A DNA stretch of 64,000 nt, taken from positions 21,010,383 to 21,074,382 of the forward strand of contig NC_092264.1 in NCBI RefSeq assembly GCF_036320965.1, given 5' to 3'. Of this stretch, positions 46,322 to 56,112 are shown piece by piece; the stretch's first letter is position 1; each line of letters opens with the position of its first letter. Position numbers and translations under genes: made by a program. Under the pieces are notes generated by a model, which did not search any database, was not told where the DNA came from, and was given only the letters and a program-made list of their open reading frames with translations. The stretch comes from Panulirus ornatus (Eukaryota; Arthropoda; Malacostraca; Decapoda; Palinuridae).

Positions 46322-46608
46322 CACGTAGTGGTGATGTGAGAAGGAGATGGAGTGAGTATTTTGAAGGTTTGTTATATGTGTTTGATGATACATTGGCAGA
46401 TATAGGGTGTTTTGGTCGAGGTGGTGTGCAAAGTGAGAGGGTTAGGGAAAATGATTTGCTAAACAGAGAAGAGGTAGTAAAAGCTTTGCGGAAGATGAAA
46501 GCCGGCAAGGCAGCAGGTTTGGATGGTATTGCAGTGGAATTTATTAAAAAAGGGGGTGACTGTATTGTTGACTGGTTGGTAAGGTTATTTAATGCATGTA
46601 TGATTCAT
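46322..46608 (+). mobile_element. LINE-A internal fragment truncated at both ends
   Basis: Covers SGDVRRRWSEYFEG to WLVRLFNACMIHG in one open frame, then switches abruptly to unrelated GC-rich sequence at 46609. Loss of the 3' end is unusual for a target-primed insertion and implies a later rearrangement. Confidence 0.85.
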
Positions 46609-46710
46609 GGTGTTAACCCAGCTGGTCACGCAGCAGATGAAGGTAGACATCCCGACCAAGCTGTGCAGCTGCAGCAACAACAGCAAGTCATTCGCTCTCT
46701 CCGTTCTAGG
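46609..46710 (+). CDS. Orphan exon-like segment of unknown function
   Basis: In the frame TTA ACC CAG CTG GTC ACG CAG CAG ... the third positions are strongly G/C, encoding LTQLVTQQMKVDIPTK, LCSCSNNSKSF and ALSVLG. It ends at CTAG|GTGATG, a possible donor, after which composition becomes AT-rich although the frame stays open to 46886. The protein family was not recognised. The left edge is the LINE-A junction, so an acceptor cannot be seen. It may be a fragment of an exon moved or cut by rearrangement. Confidence 0.4.
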
Positions 46711-46924
46711 TGATGCTACTACGTTTGTGAATCAAGAACCATTGCAACACAAAAATCGCCAGGTGGTAGAGTGTCCCGCAGTGTATCGAGACAGACTTCC
46801 CCAGGACTTTTTTAAAGGGGAAGTAAATGTTTATAGTTGTGTTACTGGAGTGATAGTTTTCATACATGGTGCTTTGACAAGAAAATAGTGAAATTGGAAA
46901 AATGTAGCTTAGACATTGAAGCTT

Positions 46925-47090
46925 ACTGATACAGTGGTTAAATTGATGAGAACTACTATTGACGTTTGTGTAAATAAATTATGCATTTTCCCTTTTCCAT
47001 AGCCAGAGGTTGAATAATTATGTGACATTCATTTTTTCATTTCATTTCAAGCTAGAAGTTTCAGTTTCTAAATTGTTTCTTACATTTTTC
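46925..47090 (+). repeat. Repeat R, copy 2
   Basis: Partner of 16007-16168, in the same orientation. Confidence 0.75.
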
Positions 47091-47171
47091 ATATGTATAT
47101 ATATGTATATGTGTGTGTGTGTGTGTATATGTCTGTATGTATGTGTTTGTATATGTATATATATACATATT
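47091..47171. repeat. (TA)/(TG)n tract before full-length LINE-A
   Basis: Alternating TATG/TGTG sequence directly upstream of the LINE-A 5' end, as also seen before 19742. Confidence 0.85.
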
Positions 47172-50100
47172 ATCCCTAGGGATAGGGGTGAAAGAATACT
47201 TCCCATGCATTCCTCGCGTGTCGTAGAAGGCGACTAGAGGGGACGGGAGCGGGGGGCCAGAAATCCTCCCCTCCTTGTAGTTTTTTAACTTTCTAAAATG
47301 GGAAACAGAAGAAGGAGTCACGCGGGGAGTGCTCATCCTCCTCGAAGGCTCAGACTGGGGTGTCTAAATGTGTGTGGATCTAACCAAGATGTGAAAAAAG
47401 GAGAGATAGGTAGTATGTTTGAGGAAAGGAACCTGGATGTTTTGGCTCTGAGTGTAACGAAGCTCAAGGGTAAAGGAGAAGAGTGGTTTGGGAATGTCTT
47501 GGGAGTAAAGTCAGGGGTTAGTGAGAGGACAAGAGCAGGGGAAGAAGTAGCAGTACTCCTGAAACAGGAGTTGTGGGAGTATGTGATAGAATGTAAGAAA
47601 GTAAATTCTCGATTAATATGGGTAAAACTGAAAGTTGATGGAGAGAGATGGGTGATTATTGGTGCATATGCACCTGGGCATGAGAAGAAAGATCATGAGA
47701 GGCAAGTGTTTTGGGAGCAGCTGAATGAGTGTGTTAGTGGTTTTGATGCACGAGACCGGGTTATAGTGATGGGTGATTTGAATGCAAAGGTGAGTAATGT
47801 GGCAGTTGAGGGAATAATTGGTATACATGGGGTGTTCAGTGTTGTAAATGGAAATGGTGAAGAGCTTGTAGATTTATGTGCTGAAAAAGGACTGGTGATT
47901 GGGAATACCTGGTTTAAAAAGCGAGATATACATAAGTATACGTATGTAAGTAGGAGAGATGGCCAGAGAGCGTTATTGGATTACGTGTTAATTGACAGGT
48001 GCGCGAAAGAGAGACTTTTGGATGTTAATGTGCTGAGAGGTGCAACTGGAGGGATGTCTGATCATTATCTTGTGGAGGCTAAGGTGAAGATTTGTATGGG
48101 TTTTCAGAAAAGAAGAGTGAATGTTGGGGTGAAGAGGGTGGTGAGAGTAAGTGAGCTTGGGAAGGAGACTTGTGTGAGGAAGTACCAGGAGAGACTGAGT
48201 ACAGAATGGAAAAAGGTGAGAACAATGGAAGTAAGGGGAGTGGGGGAGGAATGGGATGTATTTAGGGAATCAGTGATGGATTGCACAAAAGATGCTTGTG
48301 GCATGAGAAGAGTGGGAGGTGGGTTGATTAGAAAGGGTAGTGAGTGGTGGGATGAAGAAGTAAGATTATTAGCGAAAGAGAAGAGAGAGGCATTTGGACA
48401 ATTTTTGCAGGGAAAAAATGCAATTGAGTGGGAGATGTATAAAAGAAAGAGACAGGAGGTCAAGAGAAAGGTGCAAGAGGTGAAAAAGAGGGCAAATGAG
48501 AGTTGGGGTGAGAGAGCATCATTAAATTTTAGGGAGAATAAAAAGATGTTCTGGAAGGAGGTAAATAAAGTGCGTAAGACAAGGGAGCAAATGGGAACTT
48601 CAGTGAAGGGCGCAAATGGGGAGGTGATAACAAGTAGTGGTGATGTGAGAAGGAGATGGAGCGAGTATTTTGAAGGTTTGTTGAATGTGTTTGATGATAG
48701 AGTGGCAGATATAGGGTGCTTTGGTCGAGGTGGTGTGCAAAGTGAGAGGGTTAGGGAAAATGATTTGGTAAACAGAGAAGAGGTAGTAAAAGCTTTGCGG
48801 AAGATGAAAGCCGGCAAGGCAGCAGGTTTGGATGGTATTGCAGTAGAATTTATTAAAAAAGGGGGTGACTGTATTATTGACTGGTTGGTAAGGTTATTTA
48901 ATGTATGTATGACTCATGGTGAGGTGCTTGAGGATTGGCAGAATGCGTGCATAGTGCCACTGTACAAAGGCAAAGGGGATAAGAGTGAGTGCTCAAATTA
49001 CAGAGGTATAAGTTTGTTGAGTATTCCTGGTAAGTTATATGGGAGGGTATTGATTGAGAGGGTGAAGGAATGTACAGAGCATCAGATTGGGGAAGAGCAG
49101 TGTGGTTTCAGAAGTGGTAGAGGATGTGTGGATCAGGTGTTTGCTTTGAAGAATGTATGAGAAATACTTAGAAAAGCAAATGGATTTGTATGTAGCATTT
49201 ATGGATCTGGAGAAGGCATATGATAGAGTTGATAGAGATGCTCTGTGGAAGGTATTAAGAATATATGGTGTGGGAGGCAAGTTGTTAGAAGCAGTGAAAA
49301 GTTTTTATCGAGGATGTAAGGCATGTGTACGTGTAGGAAGAGAGAAAAGTGATTGGTTCTCAGTGAATGTAGGTTTGCGGCAGGGGTGTGTGATGTCTCC
49401 ATGGTTGTTTAATTTGTTTATGGATGGGGTTGTTAGGGAAGTGAATGCAAGAGTTTTGGAAAGAGGGGCAAGTATGAAGTCTGTTGGGGATGAGAGAGCT
49501 TGGGAAGTGAGTCAGTTGTTGTTCGCTGATGATACAGCGCTGGTGGCTGATTCATGTGAGAAACTGCAGAAGCTGGTGACTGAGTTTGGTAAAGTGTGTG
49601 AAAGAAGAAAGTTAAGAGTAAATGTGAATAAGAGCAAGGTTATTAGGTACAGTAGGGTTGAGGGTCAAGTCAATTGGGAGGTAAGTTTGAATGAAGAAAA
49701 ACTGGAGGAAGTAAAGTGTTTTAGATATCTGGGAGTGGATCTGGCAGCGGATGGAACCATGGAAGCGGAAGTGGATCATAGGGTGGGGGAGGGGGCGAAA
49801 ATTCTGGGAGCCTTGAAGAATGTGTGGAAGTCGAGAACATTATCTCCGAAAGCAAAAATGGGTATGTTTGAAGGAATAGTGGTTCCAACAATGTTGTATG
49901 GTTGCGAGGCGTGAGCTATGGATAGAGTTGTGCACAGGAGGATGGATGTGCTGGAAATGAGATGTTTGAGGACAATGTGTGGTGTGAGGTGGTTTGATCG
50001 AGTAAGTAACGTAAGGGTAAGAGAGATGTGTGGAAATAAAAAGAGCGTGGTTGAGAGAGCAGAAGAGGGTGCTTTGAAATGGTTTGGGCACATGGAGAGA

Positions 50101-50496
50101 ATGAGTGAGGAAAGATTGACCAAGAGGATATATGTGTCGGAGGTAAAGGGAACGAGGAGAAGTGGGAGACCAAATTAGAGGTGGAAAGATGGAGTGAAAA
50201 AGATTTTGTGTGATCCGGGCCTGAACATGCAGGAGGGTGAAAGGAGGGCAAGGGATAGAGTGAATTGGATCGATGTGGTATACCAGGTTTGACGTGCTGT
50301 CAGTGGATTGAATCAGGGCATGTGAAGCGTCTGGGGTAAACCATGGAAAGCTGTGTAGGTATGTATATTTGCATGTGTGGACGTATGTATATACATGTGT
50401 ATGGGGGTGGGTTGGGCCATTTCTTTCGTCTGTTTCCTTGCGCTACCTCACAAACGCGGGAGACAGCGACAAAGCAAAAAAAAAAAAAAAAAATTA
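47172..50496 (+). mobile_element. Full-length LINE-A copy (reference structure)
   Basis: Contiguous copy with a 126-bp 5' UTR, one ORF, a short-form 3' UTR, terminal module (about 50436-50475) and an A tail. It defines the family layout: about 3.3 kb in total, with the ORF from 47298 to 50292. The 5' UTR carries the head shared with the S elements. Confidence 0.95.
47298..50292 (+). pseudogene. LINE-A ORF: APE endonuclease plus RTE-type reverse transcriptase
   Basis: About 998 codons from ATG 47298. Endonuclease at residues of about 17-270 (CLNVCG, GAYAPG, MGDLNAKV, LLDYVLID, MSDHY); charged linker at about 270-450; RT at about 480-780 (FMDLEKAYDRV, GLRQGCVMSPW, FADDTALVA); RTE C-terminal block to the end (YGCEA, LRTMCGVRWFDRVSNVRV, FGHMERMSEERLTKRIY). 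Four lesions are visible: Val replaces the catalytic Glu at residue 53 (LSVTKL against LSETKL elsewhere); a 2-bp deletion sits at about 49158; TGA replaces TGG near 49914; and TAG replaces TGG near 50176. It is therefore recently active but now dead. The long ORF with no separate ORF1 is typical of the RTE clade. Confidence 0.92.
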
Positions 50497-50829
50497 GTAG
50501 ACGACTTAAGAAACACCAAAGCACCATGTGGTGATGGCTCCATCCCATCACAAATCAGTCTACTGTTAATAAACAATTAGCTCCACAGATACATAACTGA
50601 TACATCAAACATTACCTCTGATTAACAATGATGGTCAATATTTCCCTTGCATCAGAATGAAATTATCAATCAATCCACCTATGGTTAACAACAAAATTCA
50701 GTAATAGCGATTGCATGTGGTGTCATTACTCTGAAGGAATAACTCTTTAGGGGTATCATTATCAAGAGGTTATAAATACATATGACAGACACTCATTATC
50801 TTGGTTTTCCTGCAGAGAAGAATATCTAC
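50497..50829. other. Spacer, no feature recognised
   Basis: Single-copy AT-rich sequence. Confidence 0.3.
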
Positions 50830-51005
50830 CAATTTATATATCTGTATCTCTGATGCCTGTTCCTTTAGTGAACTTCCTTAAGGGGGAGTCCTAGGCAAAA
50901 ATGTCTCCATAACAATGCTGTTTCTTAGCCTTTGCAGCCTTTGCCTTATCAGGCCACTGGCAGAGGTCACCTCTAGTGCAGTGTTTTCAGAGGCTCCTAA
51001 GAGAG
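50830..51005 (-). mobile_element. LINE-B 3' fragment
   Basis: Aligns with 10795-10935 and, at its head, with 63595-63680 (GCC-GTTCC-TT-GTGAACT, AAAA-TGTCTCCA). The reverse strand carries a degenerate KAKKQHCYGD ... QRYRYI end. Confidence 0.5.
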
Positions 51006-51124
51006 GAAGTGAAGTGAACTGATGCCAGATAGCGCCATACAGCTGTCAAAAAGTTTTTCCATAAATGTAATACCAGTTATTTCATTTCATTGATCTATTT
51101 TCATTTTCAACTTTATTTCCTTTA

Positions 51125-51138
51125 TATATATATTATAT

Positions 51139-51209
<71 letters not shown>
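51125..51209. repeat. (TA)n microsatellite at a LINE-A 5' junction
   Basis: About 40 TA units directly adjoining the truncated 5' end of the LINE-A copy at 51210. Confidence 0.95.
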
Positions 51210-51212
<3 letters not shown>

Positions 51213-53045
51213 GAGTATTTTGAAGGTTTGTTGAATGTGTTTGATGATAGAGTGGCAGATATAGGGTGTTTTGGTTGAGGTGGTGTGCAAAGTGAGAGGG
51301 TTAGGGAAAATGATTTGGTAAACAGAGAAGAGGTAGTGAAAGCTTTGCGAAAGATGAAAGCCGGCAAGGCAGCAGGTTTGGATGGTATTGCAGTGGAATT
51401 TATTAAAAAAGGGGGTGACTGTATTGTTGACTGGTTGGTAAGGTTATTTAATGTATGTATGACTCATGGTGAGGTGCCTGAGGATTGGCGGAATGCGTGC
51501 ATAGTGCCATTGTACAAAGGCAAAGGGGATAAGAGGGAGTGCTCAAATTACAGAGGTATAAGTTTGTTGAGTATTCCTGGTAAATTATATGGGAGGGTAT
51601 TGATTGAGAGGGTGACGGCATGTACAGAGCATCAGATTGGGGAAGAGCAGTGTGGTTTCAGAAGTGGTAGAGGATGTGTGGATCAGGTGTTTGCTTTGAA
51701 GAATGTATGTGAGAAATACTTAGAAAAGCAAATGGATTTGTATGTAGCATTTATGGATCTGGAGAAGGCATATGATAGAGTTGATAGAGATGCTCTGTGG
51801 AAGGTATTAAGAATATATGGTGTGGGAGGAAAGTTGTTAGAAGCAGTGAAAAGTTTTTATCGAGGATGTAAGGCATGTGTACGTGTAGGAAGAGAGGAAA
51901 GTGATTGGTTCTCAGTGAATGTAGGTTTGCGGCAGGGGTGTGTGATGTCTCCATGGTTGTTTAATTTGTTTATGGATGGGGTTGTTAGGGAGTTAAATGC
52001 AAGAGTTTTGGAAAGAGGGGCAAGTATGAAGTCTGTTGGGGATGAGAGAGCTTGGGAAGTGAGTCAGTTGTTGTTCGCTGATGATACAGCGCTGGTGGCT
52101 GATTCATGTGTGAAACTGCAGAAGCTGGTGACTGAGTTTGGTAAAGTGTGTGGAAGAAGAAAGTTAAGAGTAAATGTGAATAAGAGCAAGGTTATTAGGT
52201 ACAGTAGGGTTGAGGGTCAAGTCAATTGGGAGGTGAGTTTGAATGGAGAAAAACTGGAGGAAGTGAAGTGTTTTAGATATCTGGGAGTGGATCTGGCAGC
52301 GGATGGAACCATGGAAGCGGAAGTGGATCATAGGGTGGGGGAGGGGGCGAAAATTCTGGGGGCCTTGAAGAATGTGTGGAAGTCGAGAACATTATCTCGG
52401 AAAGCAAAAATGGGTATGTTTGAAGGAATAGTGGTTCCAACAATGTTGTATGGTTGCGAGGCGTGGGCTATGGATAGAGTTGTGCGCAGGAGGATGGATG
52501 TGCTGGAAATGAGATGTTTGAGGACAATGTGTGGTGTGAGGTGGTTTGATCGAGTGAGTAACGTAAGGGTAAGAGAGATGTGTGGAAATAAAAAGAGCGT
52601 GGTTGAGAGAGCAGAAGAGGGTGTTTTGAAGTGGTTTGGGCACATGGAGAGGATGAGTGAGGAAAGATTGACCAAGAGGATATATGTGTCGGAGGTGGAG
52701 GGAACAAGGAGAAGAGGGAGACCAAATTGGAGGTGGAAAGGTGGAGTGAAAAAGATTTTGTGTGATCGGGGCCTGAACATGCAGGAGGGTGAAAGGAGGG
52801 CAAGGAATAGAGTGAATTGGAGCGATGTGGTATACCGGGGTTGACGTGCTGTCAGTGGATTGAATCAAGGCATGTGAAGCGTCTGGGGTAAGCCATGGAA
52901 AGCTGTGTAGGTATGTATATTTGCGTGTGTGGACGTATGTATATACATGTGTATGGGGGGGGGTTGGGCCATTTCTTTCGTCTGTTTCCTTGCGCTACCT
53001 CGCAAACGCGGGAGACAGCGACAAAGTATAATAAAAAAAAAATAT
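51210..53045 (+). mobile_element. LINE-A copy, 5'-truncated, short 3' UTR
   Basis: Starts at the EYFEGLLNVFDD region next to (TA)n. One TGA at about 51277 (CGA elsewhere) precedes a long open frame. It ends with the terminal module and the tail AAAGTATAATAAAAAAAA. Confidence 0.93.
51285..52844 (+). CDS. LINE-A RT ORF fragment, open for 519 codons
   Basis: Uninterrupted from just after an in-frame TGA to the native stop. All RT catalytic motifs are present (FMDLEKAYDRV, RQGCVMSPW, FADDTALVA), as is the complete RTE C-terminal block ending WSDVVYRG. No genuine start codon is identifiable and the endonuclease and linker are absent, so it is a remnant although the catalytic core is undamaged. 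Confidence 0.85.
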   Translation: MQSERVRENDLVNREEVVKALRKMKAGKAAGLDGIAVEFIKKGGDCIVDWLVRLFNVCMTHGEVPEDWRNACIVPLYKGKGDKRECSNYRGISLLSIPGKLYGRVLIERVTACTEHQIGEEQCGFRSGRGCVDQVFALKNVCEKYLEKQMDLYVAFMDLEKAYDRVDRDALWKVLRIYGVGGKLLEAVKSFYRGCKACVRVGREESDWFSVNVGLRQGCVMSPWLFNLFMDGVVRELNARVLERGASMKSVGDERAWEVSQLLFADDTALVADSCVKLQKLVTEFGKVCGRRKLRVNVNKSKVIRYSRVEGQVNWEVSLNGEKLEEVKCFRYLGVDLAADGTMEAEVDHRVGEGAKILGALKNVWKSRTLSRKAKMGMFEGIVVPTMLYGCEAWAMDRVVRRRMDVLEMRCLRTMCGVRWFDRVSNVRVREMCGNKKSVVERAEEGVLKWFGHMERMSEERLTKRIYVSEVEGTRRRGRPNWRWKGGVKKILCDRGLNMQEGERRARNRVNWSDVVYRG

Positions 53046-53201
53046 ATTTTGCTTTATCGCTGTCTCCCGCATTAGCGAGGTAGCGCAAGGAAACAGACGA
53101 AAGAATGGGCCAACCCACCCACATACACATGTATATACATACACGTCCACACACGCAAATACACATACCTATACATCTCAATGTACACACATATATATAT
53201 C
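53046..53201 (-). mobile_element. LINE-A long-form 3' UTR tail, isolated
   Basis: Reverse-strand terminal module and the distal 3' UTR up to the TACATCTCAATGTACAC region, cut off by another minus-strand LINE-A tail at 53202. It is either a very short insertion or the 3' end of a copy invaded by the next. Confidence 0.8.
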
Positions 53202-56112
53202 TTTTTTCTTCTTTTTTGCTTTCTCGCAGTCTCCCGCGTTTGCGAGGTAGCGCAAGGAAACAGATGAAAGAAATGGCCTGATCCACCCCCAAACACATGT
53301 ATATATATACGTCCACACACGCAAATATACATACCTACACAGCTTTCCATGGTTTACCCCAGACGCTTCACATGCCTTGATTCAATCCACTGACAGCACG
53401 TCAACCCCGGTATACCACATCAATCCAATTCACTCTATTCCTTGCCCTCCTTTCACCCTCCTGCATGTTCAGGCCCCGATCACACAAAATCTTTTTCACT
53501 CCAATTTTCCACCTCCAATTTGGTCTCCCACTTCTCGTTCCCTCCACCTCCGACACATATATCCTCTTGGTCAATCTTTCCTATCTCATTCTCTCCATGT
53601 GCCCAAACCATTTCAAAACAACCTCTTCTGCTCTCTCAACCACGCTCTTTTTATTTCCAAACATCTCTCTTACCCTTACGTTACTTACTCGATCAAAACA
53701 CCTCACACCACATATTGTCCTCAAACATCTCATTTCCAGCACATCCATCCTCCTGCGCACAACTCTATCCACAGCCCACGCCTCGCAACCATACAACATT
53801 GTTGGAACCACTATTCCTTCAAACATACCCATTTTTGCTTTCCGAGATAATGTTCTCGACTTCACACATTCCTCAAGGCTCCCTAGATTTTCGCCCCCTA
53901 CCCCACCATATGATCTACTTCTGCTTCCATGGTTCCATCCGCTGCCAGATCCACTCCCAGATATCTAAAACACTTAACTTCCTACAGTTTTTCTCCATTC
54001 AAACTTACCTCCCAATAGACTTGACCCTCAACCCTACTGTACCTAATTACCTTGCTCTTATTCACATTTACTCTTAACTTTCTTCTTTCACACACTTTAC
54101 CAAACTCAGTCACCAGCTTCTGCAGTTTCTCACATGAATCAGCCACCAGCGCTGTATCATCAGCGAACAACAACTGACTCACTTCCCAAGCTCTCTCATC
54201 CCCAACAGACTTCATACTTGCCCCTCTTTCCAAAACTCTTGCATTTACCTCCCTAACAACCCCATCCATAAACAAATTAAGCAACCATGGAGACATCACA
54301 CACCCCTGCCACAAACCTACATTCACTGAGAACCAATCACTTTCCTCTCTTCCTACACGTACACATGCCTTACATCCTCCATAAAAACTTTTCACTGCAT
54401 CTAACAACTTGCCTCCCACACCATATATTCTTAATACCTTCCACAGAGCATCTCTATCAACTCTATCATATGCCTTCTCCAGATCCATAAATGCTACATA
54501 CAAATCCATTTGCTTTTCTAAGTATTTCTCACATACATTCTTCAAAGCAAACACCTGATCCACACATCCTCTACCACTTTTGAAACCACACTGCTCTTCC
54601 CCAATCTGATGCTCTCTACATGCCTTCACCCTCTCAATCAATACCCTCCCATATAATTTACCAGGAATACTCAACAAACTTATACCTCTGAAATTTGAGC
54701 ACTCACTCTTATCCCCTTTGCCTTTGTACAATGGCACTATGCACGTGTTCCGCCAATCCTCAAGCACCTCACCATCAGTCATACATACATTAAATAACCT
54801 TACCAACCAGTCAATAATACAGTCACCCCTTTTTTAATAAATTCCACTGCAATACCATCCAAACCTGCTGCCTTGCCAGCTTTCATCTTCCGCAAAGCTT
54901 TTACTACCTCTTCTCTGTTTACCAAATCATTTTCCCTAACCCTCTCACTTTGCAAACCACCTCGACCAAAACACCCTATATCTGCCACTCAATCATCAAA
55001 CACATTCAACAAACCTTCAAAATACTCACTCCATCTCCTTCTCACATCACCACTACTTGTTATCACCTCCCCATTTGCGCCCTTCACTGAAGTTCCCATT
55101 TGCTCCCTTGTCTTACGCACTTTATTTACCTCCTTCCAGAACATCTTTTTATTCTCCCTAAAATTTAATGATACTCTCTCACCCCAACTCTCATTTGCCC
55201 TCTTTTTCACCTCTTGCACCTTTCTCTTGACCTCCTGTCTCTTTCTTTTATACATCTCCCACTCAATTGCATTTTTTCCCTGCAAAAATCGTCCAAATGC
55301 CTCTCTCTTCTCTTTCACTAATAATCTTACTTCTTCATCCCACCACTCACTACCCTTTCTAATCAACCCACCTCCCACTCTTCTCATGCCACAAGCATCT
55401 TTTGCGCAATCCATCACTGATTCCCTAAATACATCCCATTCCTCCCCCACTCCCCTTACTTCCATTGTTCTCACTTTTTTCCAATCTGTACTCAGTCTCT
55501 CCTGGTACTTCCTCACACAAGTCTCCTTCCCAAGCTCACTTACTCTCACCACCCTCTTCACCCCAACATTCACTCTTCTTTTCTGAAAACCCATACAAAT
55601 CTTCACCTTAGCCTCAACAAAATAATGATCAGACATCCCTCCAGTTGCACCTCTCAGCACATTAACATCCAAAAGTCTCTCTTTCGCACGCCTGTCAATT
55701 AACACGTAATCCAATAACGCTCTCTGGCCATCTCTCCTACTTACATACGTATACTTATGTATATCTCGCTTTTTAAACCAGGTATTCCCAATCACCAGTC
55801 GTTTTTCAGCACATAAATCTACAAGCTCTTCACCATTTCCATTTACAACACTGAACACCCCATGCATACCAATTATTCCCTCAACTGCCACATTACTCAC
55901 CTTTGCATTCAAATCACCCATCACTATAACCCGGTCTCGTGCATCAAAACCACTAACACACTCATTCAGCTGCTCCCAAAACACTTGCCTCTCATGATCG
56001 TTCTTCTCATGCCCAGGTGCATATGCACCAATAATCACCCATCTCTCTTCATCAACTTTCAGTTTTACCCATATTACTCGAGAATTTACTTTCTTACATT
56101 CTATCACCTACT
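53202..56112 (-). mobile_element. LINE-A copy, about 2.9 kb, 5'-truncated in the endonuclease
   Basis: The tail is near 53205 and the short 3' UTR runs to about 53400. The C-terminal block is damaged (about 53445-53880). RT is open at 53982-54806 with FADDTALVA, and endonuclease plus linker are open at 54989-56107 (VIIGAYAPG, MGDLNAKV, MSDHYFVE). A roughly 9-bp difference near 53870 and a frameshift near 54835 interrupt the ORF. It ends head-to-head against the next copy. Confidence 0.92.
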
